Below, piece after piece: positions 1 through 5,335 of a stretch of DNA of 5,335 nt. The notes below the pieces were generated by a model. That model was not told the DNA's origin, made no database searches, and saw nothing but the letters and a program-made list of their open reading frames with translations. Positions within the stretch are counted from its first letter, which is position 1, and each line of letters starts with the position of its first letter. Origin of the DNA: Pseudomonadota bacterium (GTDB lineage Bacteria > Pseudomonadota > Alphaproteobacteria > Azospirillales > Azospirillaceae); the NCBI GenBank assembly GCA_023412175.1, contig JAEYOB010000752.1, positions 1-5,335 of the forward strand, given 5' to 3'. A program made the translations under genes and the position numbers.

Positions 1-259
1 TGCGGGCGAGCACCAGCCAGCCGGTGGTCTGCGCCATCGCCTCGATGAGCAGCACGCCCGGCATCACCGGACGCGATGGGAAGTGCCCGGCGAAGAACGG
101 CTCGTTGATCGACACGTTCTTGATGCCGACGGCGCTCTCGCCCAGCACGATATCAACCACACGCTCGATCATCAGCATCGGGTAACGATGCGGGATCATC
201 TGCATGATCCGGTTGACGTCGATATCAGGCACCTTGTTGCTGTCCACCGTCGCTTCCAT
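1..259 (-). CDS. fabZ: 3-hydroxyacyl-ACP dehydratase FabZ, N-terminal part (runs off the window)
   Basis: FabZ dehydrates (3R)-3-hydroxyacyl-ACP to trans-2-enoyl-ACP in cytoplasmic type II fatty acid synthesis. It competes with the lipid A acyltransferases for 3-hydroxyacyl-ACP. I translated the minus strand from the ATG at 259 and read 86 residues before the edge. The family signatures are clear: [14 protein letters not shown] (about residues 18-31), [17 protein letters not shown] (52-68) with the catalytic His59, and LLIEAMAQ (70-77) with the catalytic Glu73. The hotdog helix follows, and roughly the last 65-70 residues of a normal protein of about 150 residues are missing. Start choice is uncertain. 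In-frame GTG (274) and ATG (292) lie upstream, but residues before ATG259 do not look like FabZ, the ATG at 292 abuts a hairpin, and no start has a strong Shine-Dalgarno. It follows ompH after 107 nt, a wider gap than elsewhere in the cluster. Identity is secure; the exact start is not. Confidence 0.95.
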   Translation of the reverse strand, partial: MEATVDSNKVPDIDVNRIMQMIPHRYPMLMIERVVDIVLGESAVGIKNVSINEPFFAGHFPSRPVMPGVLLIEAMAQTTGWLVLAR

Positions 260-294
260 CGCCGGTCCGTCCACTCGTCTTACAACCGCCATAG

Positions 295-328
295 GCGGGA
301 GATGGGGCCGTTGTGCCCCATTTCCCGC
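295..328 (-). other. Strong intergenic RNA hairpin between ompH and fabZ
   Basis: Bases 295-308 and 315-328 form an inverted repeat: 14 pairs with a single mismatch and a 6-nt loop (309-314). On the transcribed strand the arms are GCGGGAAATGGGGC and GCCCCATCTCCCGC. It begins 38 nt past the ompH stop and ends 35 nt before the fabZ ATG. No U-tract follows on either strand, so it is not a classical intrinsic terminator. Possible roles are an mRNA processing or 3'-end stabilising structure, a partial attenuator that sets fabZ output, or an element affecting fabZ translation initiation. The pairing is seen directly; the role is inference. Confidence 0.75.
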
Positions 329-354
329 GGCATATCAATCGTTCAGGCCACGAC

Positions 355-366
355 GCCCGATCGGGC
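355..366. repeat. 12-bp perfect palindrome abutting the ompH stop codon
   Basis: GCCCGATCGGGC is self-complementary and lies immediately after the TGA stop of ompH. As RNA it could form only a 4-bp stem with a GAUC loop. As DNA it could be a dyad binding site. It is short enough to be chance in GC-rich DNA, and no T-tract follows. No function is assigned. Confidence 0.35.
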
Positions 367-1011
367 TCAGGGCTTGGGGATGGTTACCGCCACGGTGGGC
401 AGCTGCTTGTTGAGCCGCTCCAGCACGGGTTCGGTGACGTCCAGGTTGCTGGCGAACAGGACCAGCAGGTTGCGCGGGATGACCACGTTGGCGCCGCGCT
501 CGTCGGCGATATCCTGGACGATCTCCAGCATGGTCTTCTGCACGTGGCCCATGGCGTCGTTGAACGCCGTATCCAGCGTGCGCTTGCGCGTCTGGACGGT
601 ACGCTGCACCTCGGCGACCTGCTTCTCGAAGTCGCGGCGCTTGGCCGCGAAGGCATCCGGCGCCAGAACGGTCTGCTGCTTGCGCAGCTCGTTCTCGGCG
701 CTCTGGAGCTTGTCCTCCAGGCTCTGGATTTCCTTCTGGTACGAATCGCGCTGCGACTCGATGGCCTTCTGGATACCCTTGGAGGCCGAGGACTCCTGCA
801 TGATGCGCTGGACGTCCACCACGGCCACCACCGGCGCCTTCAGCGGCTCGCCCGGCTTGGCGGCGGGCTGCTGCGGGGCGGCAGCCGGAGCCGGCGCGGC
901 CGGGGCGGGCTGAGCCGCAGGCTTCTGCTGCGCGTGGACCTGAAGCGGAAGAAGCACGGCTGCGGCCAGCGCGGCGGCGCCGGCGTACGCCCGAAGGGAC
1001 TGGAAGTGCAT
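367..1011 (-). CDS. ompH: OmpH/Skp-family periplasmic chaperone
   Basis: Skp-family proteins are periplasmic trimers that hold unfolded outer-membrane proteins in a tentacle-like cavity and deliver them to the BAM complex. This 214-residue protein has a Sec signal peptide: an Arg-containing N-region, an Ala/Leu-rich core around residues 9-22, and a likely cleavage after VHA (residue 27). A Pro/Ala/Gln-rich linker follows (about 28-59). The OmpH domain begins with a beta strand, VVAVVDVQRIMQES (61-74). A long charged heptad-like coiled coil (about 78-165) holds many Gln, Glu, Lys and Arg. The terminal strand and helix region VVIPRNLLVLFASNLDVTEPVLERL (177-200) match the C-terminal end of Skp. 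E. coli Skp is about 160 residues, and the extra length is mostly the linker. The ATG lies 2 nt after the bamA TAA, so the two are probably translationally coupled and act in the same pathway. The gene name skp would serve equally well. Confidence 0.92.
   Translation of the reverse strand: MHFQSLRAYAGAAALAAAVLLPLQVHAQQKPAAQPAPAAPAPAAAPQQPAAKPGEPLKAPVVAVVDVQRIMQESSASKGIQKAIESQRDSYQKEIQSLEDKLQSAENELRKQQTVLAPDAFAAKRRDFEKQVAEVQRTVQTRKRTLDTAFNDAMGHVQKTMLEIVQDIADERGANVVIPRNLLVLFASNLDVTEPVLERLNKQLPTVAVTIPKP
835..930 (-). other. Pro/Ala-rich low-complexity linker coding segment in the Skp-like protein
   Basis: These bases encode about residues 28-59 of the OmpH/Skp-family protein, dominated by Ala, Pro and Gln with PAP-type repeats (for example AQPAPAAPAPAAAPQQPAA). 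The segment lies between the predicted signal peptidase site and the first beta strand of the chaperone domain. It is likely disordered or extended and would tether or space the trimer body in the periplasm. E. coli Skp lacks such a segment. Function is inferred only. Confidence 0.7.
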
Positions 1012-1013
1012 CG

Positions 1014-3338
1014 TTAGAACCTGGTTCCGAAGCTGAAGCGGAAGATTTCCTTCCGATCGTAGCTTTCCTTGATGATGGGGACGGCAAAGTCAATACGGAT
1101 CGGGCCGAACGGCGAGCGCCAGGACAGGCCGGTGCCCACCGACACGCGGATCGACGTATCGTCCGCGACGCCCGGATCGCCGGAAATGCCGCTCCGGCCC
1201 AGCGTGCCGACGTCGGTGAAGCCATAGCCCTTGATGCCGAAATCCTCCGGCAGGCCGAGCGGGAAGCTCATTTCCACGCTGCCGCGGGCGTACTCCTTGC
1301 CGCCCAGGGCGTCCTGCGTGCGCAGGTCGCGCGGGCCGATGCCGGCGGTGCGGAAACCGCGCAGCGTGTCACCGCCGATGAAGAAGCGGTCGGACAGCGT
1401 CACCTTCTTCCCGAGACCGGCGATGTAACCGACCTCGGCCGTGGTGCTGAGCACCCAGTCGTTGTTGAAGGTCGGGATGTACACGCCGCCGCCGAGCTTG
1501 ACGCGCAGGTAGCGGCTGTTGCCGCCCAAGCCCGCGGCGTCCGTCTGCAGGCGGACGAAATAGCCCTCGGTCGGGTCGAGGCGGCTGTTGCGGGCGTCGT
1601 AGGTCAGCTCCTGGCCGACCAGCGACGTGACGCGGCTGCCCCTCTGCTCCTGAATGTAGATCGACGCTGTATCCGGCACGTTGGAGATCGTCGTGCCCTG
1701 GAGCTGGTAGTACAGGCGCTGGCGCAGCCGTTCGGACAGCGGGAAGCCCATGCGCAGCGCGAAACCGTTGTTCCGCTCACTGAACGACGCTTCATCCTGG
1801 TAGTTGCGCGTGACGCGGAACAGGTCCACGCCGGCCGACAGGTCGCGGTCGAGGAAGTACGGCTCCGTGAAGGAGACGTCGTACTCCTGCCTGCGCTTCG
1901 ACACCGTGGCGCCGAACCGCAGGTCCTGGCCCTTGCCGAGCAGGTTGCGCTCGCGGATCGAGAAATCGGCCAGCGGGCCGTCGGCGGTCGAGAAGCCGGC
2001 GCCGACCGCGATCTCGCCGGTGGACTTCTCCTGGATGTCGACGTTGACCACCGAGCGGTCGGGGGCCGACCCCTCCTGCGTGGTGACCTGGACCCGCTCG
2101 AAGAAGTCGAGGTCCTTGATGCGCTGTTCGGAACGCCGAAGCTTCGACGCGTTGAACGGGTCGCCTTCGGCCACCAGCATCTCACGCCGGACCACCTTGT
2201 CCAGGGTCCGGACGTTGCCGGTGATGTCGATGCGCTCGACGAACACCCGCGGACCCTCGGCGATCTCGTAGGTGATATCGATGGTCTGAGCGTCGCGGTT
2301 ACGGTTGATCTGCGGCCGGATGTCGACGAAGGCGTACTGCAGGTCACCGACCGCATTGGTCAGCTTGGTGATCGTGTCCTCGACCTCCTGGGCGTTGTAC
2401 CAGTTGCCCTCCTTGGTCGTGAGCACGTTGCGCACGCTCTCCGGATCGAGCGCCTTGAGGTTCGATTGGAGATCGACCTTGCCGTACTTGTACCGCTCGC
2501 CTTCCTCGATGGTGAAGGTGATGATGAAATCTTCCTTCTCCGGCGTCAGCTCCGCCACGGCGGAGACGACGCGGAAGTCGGCGTAGCCTTCCTTGAGATA
2601 GAAGCGGCGCAGCAGCTCACGGTCGTAGTTCACACGATCGGGATCGTAGCTGTCCTCGGAGGTGAGGAAGCGCCACCAGGCGGTTTCGCGCGTCTGGATG
2701 TTCTCGCGCAGCGTGCCCGCCGAGAAATGCTCGTTGCCGACGAAGTTGATGGCGCGCACGCCGGTGCGCTCGCCCTCGTTGACCTCGAACACCAGATCGA
2801 CGCGGTTCTGGTCGAGCTTGATGATCTTCGGCTCGACGGTCGCGGCGAAGCGGCCCTGACGCCGGTAGATGTCGAGCAGGCGCTGCACGTCGGACTGCAC
2901 GCGGGTGCGCGTGTAGACGACCCGCGGGCGGAGCTGGATCTCCTTCTCCAACTGCTCGGTCTCGATGCGGCGGTTGCCCTCGAAGGCGATGCGGTTGATG
3001 ATCGGGTTTTCCTGAACGGCCACCACCAGGGTGTCGGCCTCCCGCCTCAGCTGCACGTCGGCGAACAGACCGGTGGCGAACAGCGCCTTGAGCGATTCGT
3101 CGATCTTCGTCGGATCGAACTGTTCGCCCGGCTGCACCGTCAGGTAAGTGCGCACCGTGCTCGGCTCGATGCGCTGCGTGCCCTCGACCCGGATGTCCCG
3201 GATGGTCCCGCCCGTGAAGACCTGGGCGACCTGCGTCCCAACAGCTCCATTGGCTTGCGCCAAGGCGAGAGACACCGTTGTCATGGCGCAGCCAGCCATC
3301 AGGCTGAGCGCCAGAACCTTAGACGACACCCGCAACAT
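1014..3338 (-). CDS. bamA: Outer membrane protein assembly factor BamA (Omp85)
   Basis: BamA is the central insertase of the BAM complex and folds beta-barrel proteins into the outer membrane. The 774 residues are full length for the family (E. coli about 810). A signal peptide covers about 1-27, with probable cleavage after ALA. Five POTRA domains follow at about 45-111, 112-189, 191-281, 283-361 and 363-437; their recurring VEGTQRI, FEGNRRI, FVGNEHF and ITGNVRT strand-helix starts are visible. The Omp85 barrel spans about 438-774. The loop 6 signature is GGDTLRGF with LRGF at 659-662, a conservative form of the VRGF motif. The protein ends FRFSFGTRF, with the terminal aromatic typical of BAM substrates. 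The ATG at 3338 is supported by AGGGGG three nt upstream. It follows rseP by 24 nt and precedes ompH by 2 nt, an operon arrangement common in proteobacteria. A Cys at residue 17 (MAGC) resembles a lipobox, but the SPI site fits better. Confidence 0.98.
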   Translation of the reverse strand: MLRVSSKVLALSLMAGCAMTTVSLALAQANGAVGTQVAQVFTGGTIRDIRVEGTQRIEPSTVRTYLTVQPGEQFDPTKIDESLKALFATGLFADVQLRREADTLVVAVQENPIINRIAFEGNRRIETEQLEKEIQLRPRVVYTRTRVQSDVQRLLDIYRRQGRFAATVEPKIIKLDQNRVDLVFEVNEGERTGVRAINFVGNEHFSAGTLRENIQTRETAWWRFLTSEDSYDPDRVNYDRELLRRFYLKEGYADFRVVSAVAELTPEKEDFIITFTIEEGERYKYGKVDLQSNLKALDPESVRNVLTTKEGNWYNAQEVEDTITKLTNAVGDLQYAFVDIRPQINRNRDAQTIDITYEIAEGPRVFVERIDITGNVRTLDKVVRREMLVAEGDPFNASKLRRSEQRIKDLDFFERVQVTTQEGSAPDRSVVNVDIQEKSTGEIAVGAGFSTADGPLADFSIRERNLLGKGQDLRFGATVSKRRQEYDVSFTEPYFLDRDLSAGVDLFRVTRNYQDEASFSERNNGFALRMGFPLSERLRQRLYYQLQGTTISNVPDTASIYIQEQRGSRVTSLVGQELTYDARNSRLDPTEGYFVRLQTDAAGLGGNSRYLRVKLGGGVYIPTFNNDWVLSTTAEVGYIAGLGKKVTLSDRFFIGGDTLRGFRTAGIGPRDLRTQDALGGKEYARGSVEMSFPLGLPEDFGIKGYGFTDVGTLGRSGISGDPGVADDTSIRVSVGTGLSWRSPFGPIRIDFAVPIIKESYDRKEIFRFSFGTRF

Positions 3339-3341
3339 ACG

Positions 3342-3347
3342 CCCCCT
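3342..3347 (-). promoter_or_regulatory. Ribosome binding site of bamA
   Basis: AGGGGG on the minus strand sits three nt before the bamA ATG at 3338, inside the 24-nt rseP-bamA gap. It supports this start over internal candidates and is the most recognisable Shine-Dalgarno in the window. The spacing is a little short. The gap is too small to hold a full promoter, so any bamA-specific promoter would have to lie inside rseP. Confidence 0.6.
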
Positions 3348-3362
3348 GGCTTCTCGCTCGTT

Positions 3363-4505
3363 TTAGGAGATCAGTCCTCGGAAGAAATCGACCACGCGGA
3401 GCTGAACAAGGTCGTTCCACGTGGCGAAGACCATGAGCGTTAATACCAGAGCCAGTCCGATGCGGAAACCGTATTCTTGCGCACGCGGTCCGAGCGGTTT
3501 GCCGCGGACCGCTTCCATTCCGTAGAAAAGCAGATGTCCACCGTCCAACAACGGGATCGGGAACAGGTTGATCATGCCCAGGTTGACCGACAGGAAGGCC
3601 ATGAACCAAATCAGCGCATAGGCGCCGGTCTGCGCGACTTCTCCCGACATCTGGGCGATTCGCAACGGTCCGCCCAGTTCCTCGGTGCCGCGCGAGCCCT
3701 CGATCATCTGGCCCAGCGCGGTGAAGGTGCCGCCGATCATGCCGCCGATCTCGCGCGCCGACTGCCAGGCGGCGGAGAGCGGATCGTGCCGCTTGCGATC
3801 GGTGCCGGCGCGCGTGATGCCGAGTTGCCCAATGCGGTGCGCGTTGCCGAATCGGTCGGTCACCTCGACCACGTCGGGTGTCACGGAAAGGGGAACGGTA
3901 CGGCCGTCGCGCAGCACCTCCAGAGCCAGCGGCTGGCCGGGATTCATGCTGACGACCTGCCGGATCTCCTCGAATCGCTGAATGCCGGCACCATCGATGG
4001 CGACGATCTCGTCACCCGGCAAAAGCCCGGCCCGCTCGGCAGCGCTGCCCGGCTGCACGCCGCCGACGTCCGGCGGGGTGAAGGGCTGCCCGGCGGTGGC
4101 GAACAGAATCGCCAGCGCCACGAAGGCGAACAGGAAATTGGCAAGCGGTCCGGCAGCGACGACGGCCGCCCGCTGGCCCAGGCGCTTGTGATGGAAGGAG
4201 ACGGCCTTCTCGGCATCCGTCATGCGCGTCAACTCGGCCCCCGGCGTGCTCGCGGGGTCGGCGTCGCCGAACATCTTCACATAACCGCCGAGGGGGATCG
4301 CACTGAACTTCCAGCGCGTGCCGTGGCGGTCGTTCCAGCCGAACAGCTCCGGCCCAAAGCCGATGGAAAACACCTCGACACGCACGCCGTTGCGCCGGGC
4401 GATGTAGTAGTGGCCGAACTCGTGCACGAAGACGAGAACGGTGAGAACCACGAGGAACGCAAGAACCGACGTGCCGAAACCGCCCAGGAAATCCATAAAC
4501 CCCAT
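3363..4505 (-). CDS. rseP: RIP metalloprotease RseP (site-2 protease, M50 family)
   Basis: RseP is a zinc intramembrane protease of the inner membrane. In relatives it cleaves anti-sigma factors already cut at site 1, releasing envelope-stress sigma factors, and clears remnant signal peptides. The first membrane helix (about 12-28) carries HEFGH (28-32), with zinc ligands His28 and His32 and catalytic Glu29. The conserved PLGGYVKMFGD segment follows at 71-81, then a second helix (about 117-138). One periplasmic PDZ domain lies at about 145-212. A third helix runs about 294-316, with NLFPIPLLDGG at 313-323 supplying zinc ligand Asp321. A fourth helix is at about 347-365. At 380 residues it is shorter than E. 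coli RseP (450), which has two PDZ domains; single-PDZ forms are usual in alphaproteobacteria. An in-frame ATG at 4496 (Met4) is an alternative start, with AAGG at a better distance. It begins 35 nt after dxr. No anti-sigma gene is visible here, so its substrate is unknown. Confidence 0.97.
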   Translation of the reverse strand: MGFMDFLGGFGTSVLAFLVVLTVLVFVHEFGHYYIARRNGVRVEVFSIGFGPELFGWNDRHGTRWKFSAIPLGGYVKMFGDADPASTPGAELTRMTDAEKAVSFHHKRLGQRAAVVAAGPLANFLFAFVALAILFATAGQPFTPPDVGGVQPGSAAERAGLLPGDEIVAIDGAGIQRFEEIRQVVSMNPGQPLALEVLRDGRTVPLSVTPDVVEVTDRFGNAHRIGQLGITRAGTDRKRHDPLSAAWQSAREIGGMIGGTFTALGQMIEGSRGTEELGGPLRIAQMSGEVAQTGAYALIWFMAFLSVNLGMINLFPIPLLDGGHLLFYGMEAVRGKPLGPRAQEYGFRIGLALVLTLMVFATWNDLVQLRVVDFFRGLIS

Positions 4506-4540
4506 GCCTTCGCTGTGGGAGGCGGCGCCCCCGACTGTCC

Positions 4541-5335
4541 TCAGGCGCGCATGCGCCCGAGATGCTCTGCGGCGTACCGGCGCGCATCGGCGTCCGTCGC
4601 CATCACCGCCTCCAGGTCGCCCAGGCGCTGGTGCGGCAGCGCACCCAGCGTCGCCTCGACGATGCGTTCGATGTCGAGGAATCCGATGCGGCGGTCCAGG
4701 AACGCCGCAACCGCGACCTCATTGGCGGCACTGAGGATAGTAGGAGCGCCCCCCCCGCTTTGCAAGGCGGCCCGGGCCAGCCGCAAGGCGGGGAAGCGTT
4801 CCAGGTCGGGTTCCTCGAAGGTCAGTTCGCGCGCCCTGGCGAGATCGAGTCGCTGCGCCGGCGTCTCCATGCGGTCCGGCCAGGCCAGCGTGTAGGCGAT
4901 CGGCGTGCGCATGTCCGGCGTGCCCATCTGCGCCAGCACCGAGCCGTCCACATACTCGACCATGGAATGGATGACCGACTGCGGATGGACGAGCACGTCG
5001 ATGCGCTCCTCAGGCATGTCGAACAGGAAGCGCGCCTCGATCAGTTCCAGCCCCTTGTTCATCAAGGTGGCGCTGTCGACTGAGATTTTGGCACCCATAT
5101 CCCAGGTCGGATGCGCCACCGCCTGCTCGCGCGTCGCCGTCGCCATGAAGGCGCGATCCTTGGTGCGGAACGGGCCGCCGGACGCGGTGAGGATCAGCCG
5201 GCGCACCCGCTGCGGGTGCTGGAAATCGAAGACCTGGTAGATGGCGTTGTGCTCGCTGTCGACGGGTAGCAGGGTGGCGCCGTGCGCCCTCACCTCTTCC
5301 ATCATCAGCGCGCCGGCGCAGACCAGAACCTCCTT
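4541..5335 (-). CDS. dxr: 1-deoxy-D-xylulose 5-phosphate reductoisomerase, C-terminal part (5' end beyond the window)
   Basis: DXR converts 1-deoxy-D-xylulose 5-phosphate to 2-C-methyl-D-erythritol 4-phosphate with NADPH, the committed step of the MEP isoprenoid pathway, in the cytosol. The frame is open to the right edge and gives 264 residues. An internal ATG at 5305 is not the start, because the ten residues before it ([10 protein letters not shown]) match the family. About 125 N-terminal residues, including the NADPH Rossmann fold, are missing. In window numbering, the metal ligands are in VDSEHNA (Asp26, Glu28, with Ser27), and also Glu97. Substrate phosphate and hydroxyl contacts are Ser52 (ASGGPFR), Ser88, Asn93 and Lys94 in [13 protein letters not shown]. 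The flexible active-site loop is HPTWDMG (75-81). The conserved [16 protein letters not shown] and [11 protein letters not shown] blocks are present. The C-terminal domain ends normally at the TGA at 4541. A G8 run falls at residues 193-196 without breaking the frame. The dxr-rseP-bamA order is common in proteobacteria. Confidence 0.97.
   Translation of the reverse strand, partial: KEVLVCAGALMMEEVRAHGATLLPVDSEHNAIYQVFDFQHPQRVRRLILTASGGPFRTKDRAFMATATREQAVAHPTWDMGAKISVDSATLMNKGLELIEARFLFDMPEERIDVLVHPQSVIHSMVEYVDGSVLAQMGTPDMRTPIAYTLAWPDRMETPAQRLDLARARELTFEEPDLERFPALRLARAALQSGGGAPTILSAANEVAVAAFLDRRIGFLDIERIVEATLGALPHQRLGDLEAVMATDADARRYAAEHLGRMRA
4749..4756 (-). repeat. Homopolymeric G8 tract within dxr
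   Basis: Eight consecutive C on the plus strand (G on the coding strand) encode part of the Ser-Gly-Gly-Gly-Ala turn before the conserved [11 protein letters not shown] block of DXR. The frame is intact through it. It is the longest homopolymer I noticed in the window, and it is a possible slippage or sequencing-error site. Confidence 0.8.

Noticed and set aside
295..366. Intrinsic Rho-independent terminator after ompH
   Set aside because: The stem is strong, but no U-run follows it on either strand, and the short palindrome next to the stop codon is too weak to terminate.
313..1017. Plus-strand open frames of 234 and 276 residues (313-1017 and 83-913) opposite ompH and fabZ
   Set aside because: The minus-strand frames encode clear OmpH and FabZ proteins, while these translations are low-complexity mirror products.
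335..1225. 296-residue minus-strand frame overlapping ompH and the end of bamA
   Set aside because: It is out of frame with both true genes, Arg/Ala-rich, and has no family features.
3288..3299. Lipobox-like MAGC at residues 14-17 of BamA suggesting a lipoprotein
   Set aside because: BamA is a barrel protein normally processed by signal peptidase I, a good ALA cleavage site follows at residue 27, and the -3 position is Met rather than the usual Leu. The Cys is probably just part of the signal peptide.
2466..3443. 325-residue plus-strand open frame opposite the 5' half of bamA
   Set aside because: It is a shadow of bamA codon bias with no recognisable family, and it crosses the conserved bamA start region and the end of rseP.
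3477..4895. 472-residue plus-strand open frame opposite rseP and the end of dxr
   Set aside because: It lies antisense to two well-supported genes, its translation is rich in Arg, Gly, His and Ala without recognisable domains, and long antisense open frames are expected in GC-rich DNA.

Overview
The window is a compact block of envelope-biogenesis and lipid genes, all on the minus strand. In transcription order (high to low coordinate) it reads dxr (5' part missing), rseP, bamA, ompH/skp-like, then fabZ (3' part missing). High GC content, a short single-PDZ RseP and the protein sequences suggest an alphaproteobacterium, plausibly of the Rhodospirillales/Azospirillum type. That placement is inference from gene order and protein flavour; there is no rRNA here to confirm it.

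Layout: 5335-4541 encodes the C-terminal two thirds of DXR (MEP isoprenoid pathway). After 35 nt comes the intramembrane protease RseP (4505-3363). After 24 nt, with a purine-rich Shine-Dalgarno, comes BamA (3338-1014), the outer-membrane protein insertase. Two nt later an OmpH/Skp-family periplasmic chaperone starts (1011-367). A 107-nt intergenic gap holding a strong 14-bp hairpin separates it from fabZ (259 to beyond position 1). Coding density is very high and no stretch over 300 bases lacks a gene. No RNA genes, mobile elements, CRISPR or plus-strand genes are supported.

How the genes work together: DXR feeds isoprenoid synthesis, including the undecaprenyl carrier lipid of the envelope. 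RseP cleaves membrane substrates such as anti-sigma factors during envelope stress. Skp escorts unfolded outer-membrane proteins across the periplasm to BamA, which folds them. FabZ supplies acyl chains for phospholipid, and its 3-hydroxyacyl-ACP substrate is shared with lipid A synthesis. The spacing fits a single operon from dxr to ompH, with a possible RNA-level control point before fabZ.

This is essentially a conserved housekeeping locus, and I see no clear undescribed system. The points most worth a second look are the ompH-fabZ intergenic hairpin, the absence of lpxD between ompH and fabZ, the G8 tract inside dxr, and the Pro/Ala-rich linker in the Skp-like protein.
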